NCBI RefSeq assembly: GCF_036924645.1
Contig: NZ_JAZHRX010000001.1
Span: 2,046,001-2,110,000 of the forward strand
Direction: 5' to 3'
From: Bradyrhizobium sp. AZCC 2176
GTDB taxonomy: Bacteria; Pseudomonadota; Alphaproteobacteria; Rhizobiales; Xanthobacteraceae
DNA length: 64,000 nucleotides
The position numbers and the translations under genes are program-made. Under the pieces are notes generated by a model. It did no database searches, was not told where the DNA came from, and saw only the letters and a list, made by a program, of their open reading frames with translations. This document shows, piece after piece, positions 9,184 through 17,585 of the stretch; the first letter of the stretch is position 1, and every line of letters starts with the position of its first letter.

Positions 9184-9700
9184 GAAAATATAGGCCGACA
9201 ACAGGCGGGCCGGTTTCAGAAAGGCAGAAGCGGCAATCCACGGGGCCGCCCCAAGGGTGCGCGCAACGCCGCCACCATCGCATGCGAACGGCTGCTTGAC
9301 GGTCAGGCGGCGGCGTTGACACAGAAAGCCATCCAGATGGCGCTATCAGGGGACAATGTAGCGCTTCGGCTCTGCCTCGACCGAATTTGCCCGCCGCGCA
9401 AAGATAGACCGACGATGTTCCACTTGCCGCCGATCACTAGTGCCCGTGCTGCTGCCGATCTCATGGCCGCCGTCACGGAAGCGGTGGCGGCCGGTCATAT
9501 CACGCCGGGTGGAAGCTGGCGAAATTGGCAAGCTGATCGATGTCTACGTGAAGGCGTATCAAACCGCCGAACTGGACGACCGTATCGCGCGTGTTGAGCA
9601 GTTGAGCGACGCCGAACTGATGCACATCGCCGCAGGCGGGTTGACGGACGCCGTGTCTACGCAGCGACCTCAGAAACTAATGCTTCTCAATTCGCGCTGA
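9184..9700 (+). pseudogene. DUF5681-family remnant
   Basis: The N-terminal motif [15 protein letters not shown], followed by ALRLCLDRICPPRKDRP, identifies the DUF5681 family, small proteins often found on phages and mobile elements. No in-frame ATG precedes the motif, so the start is missing. A single extra G near 9508-9513 (GGGTGGAAG instead of GGGTGAAG) shifts the frame; the second half (EIGKLIDVYVKAYQTAELDD) then continues to the stop at 9700. The piece abuts the SulP start and overlaps the convergent HNH gene by 24 nt, which marks a degraded mobile-DNA junction. Confidence 0.7.
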
Positions 9701-10571
9701 TAAGGCTGGGTGTGCCCTGCCAATGGTAGGCAATTCAACGCGCCTTCGTCTTGGGATAATTATCCCTCCTTCTCGACGCAAGCGGCCGTCGCGCCCCCAC
9801 TCATCATGCAGTTCCGCCAATCGATGTCCTATCTGAACGGTGGTGTCGATGGCGCCCCGCGAGTAAATGAACGAAATTGGCGGCCGGAACGTCTTGTTGG
9901 CTCTTTCCGCGATGGGTGACCCGAAGCGGAACTTGCCATAAACGTCAGGGATTTCATCGGCGAATTGAGACAACGAACAGATTAGAGCGATCCGCCCGAA
10001 CACTCCGCTCATGGTCAATGCGTTTTCACTTGGCGGCGTGTCCAATCCCATGGGCCAGTCTTTATGGTCTGGATCGTTGTTGCGTATCAGCGCAACTGCC
10101 AACACCATGTCATTGCGCACTTCGTTAAAGGCCTCAGACGTGACCACTCGCTCACGGAGCGTGTAGCGGCGTGTGTAAACACCTTCCGGCTTATTGGTTC
10201 TTGCCGTCCATTGAAGGTCCCTCAAACTTCCACAGCCAGCGCACGAGAAGTTCAGCGTCATCCTCGCTGATGGCTGCTTCCCGATCCAGTTCGCGGAATA
10301 TCTCAGCCACCCGACCTTCTAGGGCATTCCCAAAACCTTCGTTGCATTCCTGGCAGAGCGGAATGGTTGCCTTGTCCGGGTCAATGGTTTGCTCGTCGAG
10401 CCACGTAATGCCCTCGTGGTGAACTTCGGCGTGTTCAATCAGCCATTTTGGAAAAAAGTGTTCTTTGGTCATCCTTAGACCAACCCGGTCGCAGCCAGAG
10501 CAACGTAGTCTCAGCAGTCGCAGCGATTTACGCTCGACCGCCTGTGCCTTGCGGCGCTCATGTCGGTTCAT
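9677..10571 (-). pseudogene. HNH endonuclease-like protein, frameshifted
   Basis: From ATG 10571 (good GGGAGCCAA site) the protein shows CSGCDR, then KEHFFPKWL and LCQECNEGFGNALEGRV. These Cys and His residues look like a zinc-supported HNH nuclease core. The frame breaks at about 10216, where one extra base turns the expected KFEGLQWT into KFEGPSMDG and an early stop. The remainder (YTRRYTLRERV to the stop at 9677) stays open in the next frame, about 298 residues in total. It lies beside an Mrr-type endonuclease, so it may be part of a defence or mobile module. The HNH call is motif-based. Confidence 0.6.
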
Positions 10572-10667
10572 TTGGCTCCCAGCTGCCTCCCCTCGGGCAG
10601 GAAAATATTCGAATTGGAACGCAGTATTCATTCAGCAAGGACAACGTATATCTGGGCCCACAAGGCC

Positions 10668-11597
10668 TCATTCCTCTGGGAAGAATTCGTCATCAATTTT
10701 TTTGTAGTGCAACGTCTCGACAATGCGAACACCAACTGAATGATGGATCATCAGCCGCGCAAGCATATCGCCGTTGATTAAGACGACCTTATATTCATGG
10801 CGCTTCGCAAAATCTTCTGCGGGTCGCGTGAAATATGACGTCGTCACGAAAACGCCTTTCGAAGCCTTGTTTGCGCCAAGGCTTCCGCAGAAATTTCGGA
10901 CTTCGGGTTCGCTGACTGCCGTGTTGGCGTCGTATTTTTTTGCCTGGATGTAGATGCGGTCAAGCCCAAGCTGATCTTGATCGATTACTCCGTCAATTCC
11001 CCCGTCACCTGTTTTACCAATTGCTCGGCCCGCTTCTACGCGTGAACCGCCGTAGCCCATCTTCAACAGCAATTCGACCACGAGCCTTTCAAAGAAGGCT
11101 GGCGATGCTGCGCATATGCGTTCAATTAATTCGCTCGCAAGTGCGCTCTCGACTTCCTTGATGGTGGAGCGCAGCAATTCGTCGGGCGTGCTCTTAATTA
11201 AGACTTCCTCTCCAGATGGAGAAGCGACGGGGGATGCCGAAGGGGCGCCATTATTCCCGCCAACAAATGCATTGAATTCGTCGAACCGCCTCAAAAATTT
11301 AGCGTCAATACGTTCAACGTTCTCGGCAAGCACGCCACGCCCTCGATCCGTGATCTTGAAAAAGCCCCGCCTAGTCCTCGCCAGCAATTTTGCTTGGGAA
11401 AGATAGGTCTTCGCCCAATGAACCCTATTGTTGAAAACTGGTTGCTTGCCGCTGGGCAGTAGTTCATCGCGCTCCGAATTGGTGAGCCTAAATTGCGCTG
11501 CTAATGCGCTGACCACCTCGGAAACGCGATGTTCATTGTCGTCGCTTGCCAGTTTTAGCACTGGCAACATCAGCGATTGATAATCGGGGATTGGCAC
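10668..11597 (-). CDS. Mrr-type restriction endonuclease
   Basis: A 309-residue protein. The N-terminal 90 residues form a winged-helix Mrr_N-like domain (SLMLPVLKLASDD..., RVHWAKTYLSQAKLL). The C-terminal part has the Mrr catalytic core with GDGGIDGVIDQDQLGLD and IYIQAKKY, that is the D...(Q/E)xK nuclease signature, intact. Mrr proteins cleave DNA carrying foreign methylation. Base composition here is more AT-rich than in the flanking core genes, consistent with transfer. Its neighbours are a frameshifted HNH gene downstream and a small HTH gene upstream, with tRNA-Ser beyond. No methyltransferase partner is present, as is usual for type IV enzymes. Confidence 0.85.
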   Translation of the reverse strand: MPIPDYQSLMLPVLKLASDDNEHRVSEVVSALAAQFRLTNSERDELLPSGKQPVFNNRVHWAKTYLSQAKLLARTRRGFFKITDRGRGVLAENVERIDAKFLRRFDEFNAFVGGNNGAPSASPVASPSGEEVLIKSTPDELLRSTIKEVESALASELIERICAASPAFFERLVVELLLKMGYGGSRVEAGRAIGKTGDGGIDGVIDQDQLGLDRIYIQAKKYDANTAVSEPEVRNFCGSLGANKASKGVFVTTSYFTRPAEDFAKRHEYKVVLINGDMLARLMIHHSVGVRIVETLHYKKIDDEFFPEE

Positions 11598-11603
11598 GGG
11601 CGT

Positions 11604-11915
11604 CTAACCTGCTGCTGCGCGTTCGCGGATCAGCGCCAGCGCGGCGTTGATTGTCTCGGCTGCTGCTTCGAGAGCAATGATTGCTGCATGGGCGTCGCGA
11701 CCCGCGATGTAAGGTCCGGGCGGAGGCAGTTTGTCGTCGGGCGCTGCGACAATTTCCCGGAATTTCGCCCCGGTTGCAATGTCGTTGATCCGTCCGGGAT
11801 TTACACCGAACCACGCCGCTATGTCGTGCTGCCGATCGCCCCTTGCTATCATGCCCTTCGCAATTGCTGCGTCGATCGCCGTTAGCGAAATGCCGCTCGG
11901 CTCTGCCCTTGCCAT
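11604..11915 (-). CDS. Small HTH-containing protein
   Basis: A 103-residue protein with a helix-turn-helix-like segment (RGDRQHDIAAWFGVNPGRIN) followed by ATGAKF and a Pro-rich linker, then a C-terminal helix rich in Ala and Ile. Similar small proteins are common in Bradyrhizobium accessory regions. It ends 7 nt before the Mrr gene starts, on the same strand, so the two are likely co-transcribed. It may regulate the nuclease, but that is inference. Confidence 0.6.
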   Translation of the reverse strand: MARAEPSGISLTAIDAAIAKGMIARGDRQHDIAAWFGVNPGRINDIATGAKFREIVAAPDDKLPPPGPYIAGRDAHAAIIALEAAAETINAALALIRERAAAG

Positions 11916-12086
11916 TCCGTGCCCCCACTACCTCCGATGGAACCGCACATTATTGGCTCAGCGGCCGGAAGCGCCGCAAGGCAAAAAGGGCTTTCTGGGG
12001 ACAATTGCGATTGGGGACCTGATTGGGGACTGCCTCACCAGTTCGGAATAAAAATCCAATTATATCAATAGCTAACCGATCGCCTC

Positions 12087-12176
12087 TGGCGGAGAGAGTG
12101 GGATTCGAACCCACGGTACGGTTTCCCGCACACACGCTTTCCAAGCGTGCGCCTTAAGCCACTCGGCCATCTCTCC
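12087..12176 (-). tRNA. tRNA-Ser(GGA)
   Basis: The minus strand folds into a class II tRNA: acceptor GGAGAGA/TCTCTCC, D-arm GCCGAGTGGCTTAAGGC, anticodon stem ACGCT...AGCGT with GGA anticodon, a long variable arm, the T-arm GTGGG-TTCGAAT-CCCAC, discriminator G and an encoded CCA (12087-12089). The accessory block lies off its 3' end, the usual side for integrated elements, but no integrase or second copy of the 3' end is visible. Confidence 0.97.
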
Positions 12177-12373
12177 GGAGGCCTCCTCTTGAAGGGACAG
12201 GACTGATTTTGCAAGGGACGCCGGGCGCGGTCGCCAAAATTTCTCCAATTCATTGAATTTATTTGATAATTTTGATCGCTCGCCATCGGATGAATGGCGC
12301 CTTGTCGGACCTTGAACCGGAATCCGGCCACGATCGACGACGATAAGTGGCAACTGTTTCGGCGGAGGACGGC

Positions 12374-12718
12374 ATGATGATCGCGCGCGCGCTTCAATTC
12401 TCCATCCTGGCATCGGCACTTGCGCTAGGCGCCGCCGGCCCGGCGATGGCGCAGTCCTGTACCCGCCAGGGCGTGGACGTGACCTGCGACGACGGCAGGC
12501 GCGGAATATTCGCGGGCGAAACGATCATCTGGGCGGACGGCACGCGATCGAACCTGGCCTCGCCGCATCCGAGCGTCATCATCGGCAACAAGTCGTCCGT
12601 CGTCATCGGTCCCGGCGTGTTCGTCGGCAAGGGCAATGGTTACGTGCCGATGGAAAATCCGAGCGCGCCGAACAAGGCGCGCTGCCCGGTGCTGGATGGC
12701 GTGTCGTATTGTCATTGA
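12374..12718 (+). CDS. Small secreted hypothetical protein
   Basis: A 114-residue protein with a signal peptide ending at GPAMAQS. The mature part has four cysteines (SCTRQGVDVTCDDG near the start and RCPVLDGVSYC at the end) that could form two disulfides, and a central beta-rich segment SVIIGNKSSVVIGPG. ATG 12374 is preceded by GGAGGACGGC. It is divergent from the tRNA and upstream of the trehalose genes on the other strand. The function is unknown; it is likely periplasmic. Confidence 0.7.
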   Translation: MMIARALQFSILASALALGAAGPAMAQSCTRQGVDVTCDDGRRGIFAGETIIWADGTRSNLASPHPSVIIGNKSSVVIGPGVFVGKGNGYVPMENPSAPNKARCPVLDGVSYCH

Positions 12719-12733
12719 GATGAGTGCTTGGAC

Positions 12734-12862
12734 TCCCCCATGGTGAGAAGCGCGTAGCGCGTCTCCGGACGATGCTGCGCATCGACGGGAGCACCATGAG
12801 GCCACAGACGGGCCTTCATCCTTCGAGGCGCGGGCGTCGGCGCCGCCCCTCAGGATGAGAGG
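12734..12862. repeat. Intergenic inverted-repeat element
   Basis: ATGGTGAGAAGCGCG and GGAGCACCAT arms flank a GC-rich centre, followed by CCTTCATCCTTCGAGG and CCTCAGGATGAGAGG. This type of intergenic element is widespread in Bradyrhizobium by recollection. It lies between the secreted protein gene and the end of otsA. Confidence 0.55.
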
Positions 12863-12878
12863 AGATAGCTTGCCAATT

Positions 12879-14339
12879 CTAGTGATACCGCGCGCCGTTA
12901 TGGGTGCCGGAGCGCAACGGCCACAGCGCGGGCTCGGTCACCACGGGCGCCAGTTCTTCCCGGTCCAGCTGGCTTTCGCGCAGCGCGTCAGTGAAGTCGG
13001 CGAACCATTGCTGGATCGTATGGCCGCGCAGCTTCGCCATCATCGCTTCCCAGCGCATCCGCCGTTCGGTCAGCGGCATCGACAGCGCGATCGCAATGGT
13101 GCGCGCCATGCCGTCGATATCGTGCGGATTGACCAGCAGCGCAGTATCGAGCTCGTTGGCGGCGCCGGCGAATTTCGACAGCACCAGCACGCCGGGGTCG
13201 ACCGGGTTTTGCGCGGCGACATATTCCTTGGCGACCAGATTCATGCCGTCCTGCAGCGGCGTCACCACGCCGACCTGCGCGGTGCGATAGAGACCCGCCA
13301 GCACGGCCTGGCCGTAACCCTTGTTGAGATAGCGGATCGGCGTCCAGTCGACCTCGCCATGCATGCCGTTGACGTCGCTGACGAGCTTGGCGACCTCGCT
13401 CTGCAGGTTGCCATAGGCCTCGATCGCGCCGCGCGAGGGCGTTGCGATCTGCAGCAGCGACGCCGTGCGCGCCAGCGACGGATGTAGCGTCCACATCCGG
13501 TCGAACGCCTTGATGCGGTTGATCAGGCCCTTGGAATAATCCAGCCGGTCGACGCCGATCGCGAGCTTCTCGCCGTTCAGGCTGCGCCGCAGCCGCGAGA
13601 CGTCCGGATGGGTCGACGCCCTCGTCGCCAACTGGGCGAATTGCTGCGGATCGATGCCGATCGGAAATACCGCGGCGCGCGTCCGGCCGTGGCGCGAAAT
13701 GATGACGCCGTCATGCACGACGAGGCCGAGGTCGGCCTGCGCGTAAGACAGGAAGTTCTCGCAATCTTCCTCGGTCTGAAATCCAATAAGATCATAGGCC
13801 AGCATCGCCTCGATCAACTCGCGATGATGCGGCACGCCTGATATCACCGAGCGCGACGGCCACGGTGTATGCAGGAAGAAGCCGATCGGCTGCGTGACGC
13901 CGAGATCGCGCAACTCAGCGCCAAGCGCGAGGAAATGGTAGTCCTGAATCCAGAACCCGGAATCTGGTTTTCGGAATCGCAACAGCGCACGCGCCATGAA
14001 GGCGTTCACTTCGCGATAGCTGAGATAGTCCTCCTGCGAGGCGCGGATCAGATCGGCGCGCGAATGCAACGCCGGCCACAACGCGGAATTCGCAAAGCCT
14101 TCGTAATAGCCGCCGTAATGCGCGGCCGGCAGATCCAGCATCGCCAGTGCGCCGGCGCCAAGCGCCTCGATTTCAGCGAAAGGTTCCTTCTGGTTCCCAT
14201 CGCGGACCCGTCCGCTGGAACCGACCCAGATCGCGCCCGACTTCTCGACGATCGGCAACAATGCCGCCGCGAGTCCCCCCGTCATGGGTTCATTGGGTTT
14301 TCCGCGCGAAACGCGGTTTGAGACGACGACGAGGTTCAC
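12879..14339 (-). CDS. otsA: Alpha,alpha-trehalose-phosphate synthase
   Basis: This cytoplasmic GT20 enzyme joins UDP-glucose and glucose-6-phosphate to make trehalose-6-phosphate. Family motifs are VVVSNRVSRG at the N-terminus, WVGSSGR, QDYHFLALGAELR, FFLHTPWPS, the VDRLDYSKGL nucleotide-sugar motif and LQDGMNLVAKEYVAAQ near residue 355. The length (about 486) is normal. The start is GTG 14339 with AGGAGG 7 nt upstream; TTG 14342 is a close alternative. otsB lies 198 nt upstream on the same strand, so otsA may also have its own promoter. Trehalose is an osmotic and desiccation protectant in rhizobia. Confidence 0.95.
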   Translation of the reverse strand: MNLVVVSNRVSRGKPNEPMTGGLAAALLPIVEKSGAIWVGSSGRVRDGNQKEPFAEIEALGAGALAMLDLPAAHYGGYYEGFANSALWPALHSRADLIRASQEDYLSYREVNAFMARALLRFRKPDSGFWIQDYHFLALGAELRDLGVTQPIGFFLHTPWPSRSVISGVPHHRELIEAMLAYDLIGFQTEEDCENFLSYAQADLGLVVHDGVIISRHGRTRAAVFPIGIDPQQFAQLATRASTHPDVSRLRRSLNGEKLAIGVDRLDYSKGLINRIKAFDRMWTLHPSLARTASLLQIATPSRGAIEAYGNLQSEVAKLVSDVNGMHGEVDWTPIRYLNKGYGQAVLAGLYRTAQVGVVTPLQDGMNLVAKEYVAAQNPVDPGVLVLSKFAGAANELDTALLVNPHDIDGMARTIAIALSMPLTERRMRWEAMMAKLRGHTIQQWFADFTDALRESQLDREELAPVVTEPALWPLRSGTHNGARYH

Positions 14340-14536
14340 CAAGTCCCCTCCTGTTGGTTCGCTCGCGTTAACAACCGTTCATCAATATGGTTCCTGATCA
14401 CCCTTTCAACGAATTGAAACCAAATTCGGGCTGCGGCGTGCAGGAACTCACCGGAACTCACGAAAAATAAAATTTACCGCGAACCTCGGCATCAAGCGTG
14501 AGAATCTGTGTTCGAAAGCCGTCGAGACGAAAAACA

Positions 14537-15373
14537 TTATGGCAGTGATGCGTCCCTTTCGTCATCAAGCAGGTGTGCAAGGAATTCCCTGACATCGCTA
14601 GGCGCATCGAAGTGTCCGGCAACGCCCTTGGCGCGGCGGCCGACGGAGAAAGCGAGGCCATCGAGATCCGGCATGATCGCAAAAACGGTCTCGTCGGTGA
14701 CATCGTCGCCGATGAAGAACGGCCGGCGGCCCTTGAAAGGCTCGCGCGTCATCAACTCGCGCACGCCGCTCGCCTTGGTGAAGCCGGAATGCTTGATCTC
14801 GCAAACGCATTTGCCGGGCAGCACCTCGATCGGCGCGTTGGGCAGATCGGCCCTGATCAGCGATACCGCGGCATAGATCGCCTTCTCGGCGTGCGGCGCG
14901 AGGCGATAATGCAGCGCCAGCGAGTAGCCCTTGTCTTCCAGCAATATTCCGGGGCTGAGCTTTGCGATCGCCGCCAGCCGGCGCTTCAGCTCCTTGTCCA
15001 TCGGCGGGGCGTGGGCTGCCACCGACTCGCTGTCGGCTTCGATCCGCATTTCGGCGCCATGGCCGCCGACGGCCGGAAACTGATCGGGCGCAAAAATCAA
15101 ATCGATATCATTGAGCGAGCGTCCACTGACCAGTGCCAGCGCGCCGCTGGTTCGCACCAGCAGGCGATTCAAGGTCTTCGCCAGGCCCGGCGGCACCCAG
15201 ACTTCGCGCGGCGTCGGCATCAGATCGAGCAGCGTGCCGTCGATGTCGAGCAGGATCGCGGTTTCGCTCAAGTGCGGCACCAGCGAGCTCGGCACCGGAA
15301 CGGTCTCCGGCGCGGCGTCGTCTTCGCGGACGATATCTTCTTCCAATGGCATTTCCAACAGATCCTCATTCAT
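14537..15373 (-). CDS. otsB: Trehalose-6-phosphate phosphatase
   Basis: This 278-residue HAD-family phosphatase removes phosphate from trehalose-6-phosphate. HAD motif I is LLDIDGTLLD (near residue 44), motif II/III include VSGRSLNDID and KASGVRELM, and motif IV is FIGDDVTDE. The start ATG 15373 has GGATGAG upstream and sits 6 nt after the MFS transporter stop, so the two are one transcription unit. otsA follows downstream. The N-terminal 38 residues are acidic and not part of the fold. Confidence 0.95.
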   Translation of the reverse strand: MNEDLLEMPLEEDIVREDDAAPETVPVPSSLVPHLSETAILLDIDGTLLDLMPTPREVWVPPGLAKTLNRLLVRTSGALALVSGRSLNDIDLIFAPDQFPAVGGHGAEMRIEADSESVAAHAPPMDKELKRRLAAIAKLSPGILLEDKGYSLALHYRLAPHAEKAIYAAVSLIRADLPNAPIEVLPGKCVCEIKHSGFTKASGVRELMTREPFKGRRPFFIGDDVTDETVFAIMPDLDGLAFSVGRRAKGVAGHFDAPSDVREFLAHLLDDERDASLP

Positions 15374-15379
15374 CTCATC

Positions 15380-16888
15380 CTACTCCACAAATGCGAGCGG
15401 CCGTGCGACAGATTCGAGCGACTTGCGCTCGGCCGCGATGGCGTATTTCCAGGCCACGATGGCGGCCACGATCATCAATGTCGACCCGAACAGGTAACCG
15501 GCGAAGACACTGTTGCGCGATCCGGTATCGACCAGCGCACCGAATAGCGCAGGCCCCGCCACGCCGCCGATGCCCGTTCCGATCGCGTAGAACAGTGCAA
15601 TTGCCAGCGCGCGCACCTCCAGCGGAAACGTCTCGCTGACGGTGAGATAGGCGGCACTCGCCGCCGGCGAGGCAAAGAAGAAGATCACCATCCAGGCGAT
15701 GGTCTGGGTCTGCGCGCTCAGGACACCGATCGAGAACAGATAGCCCGACAGCGCGAGCAGGACACCCGATACGCCATAGGTGGTCGCGATCATCGCGCGC
15801 CGGCCCAGCGTGTCGAACAGGCGGCCAAGCAGCAGCGGTCCGAGGAAATTGCCCGCCGCAAAGGGCAGGATGTACCAGCCGACATCATTTGACGGGATAC
15901 CGAAGAAGTCGGTCAACACCAGCGCGAAGGTAAAGAAGATGGCGTTATAGAAGAACGCCTGCGACGCCATCAGCACCAAGCCCACCAGCGAACGCTGCCG
16001 GTACCTCGTGAACAATGTATGCGCCACTTCTCCAAGCGGCGTGTGGCTGCGCATCTTCAGCCTGATCTTCGGGAAGACCTCGTCGGCCGGATGATCCGAA
16101 TGTCTTGTCGATGCCCTCTCGATATCGTCGACGATCGCGTGCGCCTCCTCGGGACGGCCGTGGATCATCAGCCAGCGCGGGCTTTCCGGAATCCACATCC
16201 GCATCACGAAGACGATCAGGCCCAGCGCTGCACCGATGAAATAGGCCAGCCGCCAGCCGAGATCCGGTGCCAGCACCTTGGGATCGAGCAGCACGATGGC
16301 GGCGACCGCGCCGATCGCGGCGCCAATCCAGAAGCTGCCGTTGATCACCAGATCAGTCCAGCCGCGATAGCGCGCCGGCACCAGTTCCTGGATCGTCGAA
16401 TTGATCGCGGTATATTCGCCGCCGATCCCCGCGCCGGTCAGGAAGCGAAACAGCGCGTAACTCGCCACGTTCCACGACAGCGCGGTGGCTGCTGTTGCAG
16501 TGAGATAGAGCGCGAGCGTGATGAAGAATAGTTTCTTGCGCCCGATCCGGTCCGTCAGCCAGCCGAAACCAAGCGCGCCGAGCACGGCGCCCGCGAGATA
16601 GGCGCTGTTGGCGAGGCCAACATCGAAATTCGAAAATTGCAGCGTCGGGCTTTCCTTCAGCGCGCCCGACAAGGCGCCGGCCAGCGTCACTTCCAGCCCA
16701 TCCAGAATCCATGTGATGCCGAGCGCGGCGACGACACGGGTATGAAAGCCGCCCCAGCGCAAGCAATCGAGCCGCGCAGGGATGCTGGTCTCGACGACGC
16801 CGTGGTCATCCTGCCGCAGAGAAGTGGAAGCACTTTCACCCACTGCAGCACCCTGCCGTATTGCTGTCACATCCATCGGATTGGACAT
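15380..16888 (-). CDS. MFS transporter, sugar/acid-symporter type
   Basis: A 502-residue inner-membrane protein with about 12 helices. The loop motif GWLTDRIGRKK after helix 2 and the segment GAGIGGEYTAINSTIQEL after helix 4 place it in the major facilitator superfamily, near the metabolite/H+ symporter groups. The cytoplasmic N-terminus of about 50 residues is longer than usual. It is the first gene of a unit with otsB, which hints at a sugar or osmolyte, but the substrate cannot be read from sequence. No strong ribosome-binding site precedes ATG 16888; ATG 16876 is an alternative. Confidence 0.85.
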   Translation of the reverse strand: MSNPMDVTAIRQGAAVGESASTSLRQDDHGVVETSIPARLDCLRWGGFHTRVVAALGITWILDGLEVTLAGALSGALKESPTLQFSNFDVGLANSAYLAGAVLGALGFGWLTDRIGRKKLFFITLALYLTATAATALSWNVASYALFRFLTGAGIGGEYTAINSTIQELVPARYRGWTDLVINGSFWIGAAIGAVAAIVLLDPKVLAPDLGWRLAYFIGAALGLIVFVMRMWIPESPRWLMIHGRPEEAHAIVDDIERASTRHSDHPADEVFPKIRLKMRSHTPLGEVAHTLFTRYRQRSLVGLVLMASQAFFYNAIFFTFALVLTDFFGIPSNDVGWYILPFAAGNFLGPLLLGRLFDTLGRRAMIATTYGVSGVLLALSGYLFSIGVLSAQTQTIAWMVIFFFASPAASAAYLTVSETFPLEVRALAIALFYAIGTGIGGVAGPALFGALVDTGSRNSVFAGYLFGSTLMIVAAIVAWKYAIAAERKSLESVARPLAFVE

Positions 16889-17161
16889 CAGATTGGACCA
16901 ATGAAAAACACCCCGGAACGCCCCAGCCCCAGGGTTTTCACGTCAAATTGCGGCAAACTTGATGCCCGCCACCAAGATAACACCCTCGCGGGATGGGGGT
17001 TCCGCGGGCATTCGCATAGCTAAATTGCATAGCTGTCGCAGTGAGCAGGCACTCGCAATGACGTGGCGATTAGTGACATTGCGAAGAACGACAAGGGAAC
17101 CGAACGATCGGACGTCTGTTTTCGGCAAAACAAGAAATCAAAACAAGAAATGGAGCCGAAC

Positions 17162-17515
17162 ATGGCCGAACGCAGCAAGACCACACGCCCGCGGAAGACC
17201 GCGGCCCGCAAAAGCAGCCGCACGATAACCGCGAAGAAATCATCGCCAAAGCGATGGTCGCAACGGGTAACACAGGAAAGCGACGCACTCGATCTTAAAC
17301 GCGGCGTCTTCAAGCTGACCAGCGCAAAGAAAATCGCGGCATCGCTCAAGCGATCCGCCAAACATAGTTCGCGCCGCAAGGCCGGCGCCTATCGTTCGGC
17401 GCTGTCGATGCTGACCTTCTATATCAACCGCGCCGGCAAGACTTTGCCCAAGACGCAGCGTGCGCGGCTGGAGCGCGCGAAGGTGGAGTTGAAGCAACAG
17501 TTCGGGAAAGACTAG
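17162..17515 (+). CDS. DUF3175 domain protein
   Basis: A 117-residue highly basic protein. The Lys/Arg-rich N-terminus (RKTAARKSSRTITAKK) precedes a conserved region RWSQRVTQESDALDL, then KIAASLKRSAKHSSRRK and SALSMLTFYINRAGKTL typical of DUF3175. The composition suggests nucleic acid contact, but the role is unknown. ATG 17162 has GGAG with 6 nt spacing; ATG 17150 is an alternative. It is convergent with the chemoreceptor gene. Confidence 0.8.
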   Translation: MAERSKTTRPRKTAARKSSRTITAKKSSPKRWSQRVTQESDALDLKRGVFKLTSAKKIAASLKRSAKHSSRRKAGAYRSALSMLTFYINRAGKTLPKTQRARLERAKVELKQQFGKD

Positions 17516-17518
17516 TTT

Positions 17519-17575
17519 CGACGCTGTCCCTGCCTAGTGCGCAATTGCGCACGGGCGCAGGGGCGACGACAGAGT
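17519..17575. repeat. Palindromic element with core GTGCGCAATTGCGCAC
   Basis: The 16-bp perfect palindrome at 17537-17552 is flanked by GTCCCTGCC and GGCGCAGGGGCGAC-like arms. The same core occurs at 50386-50401. It lies between convergent genes and could act as a terminator or be a mobile palindromic repeat. Confidence 0.7.
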
Positions 17576-17585
17576 GCAAACGTCC

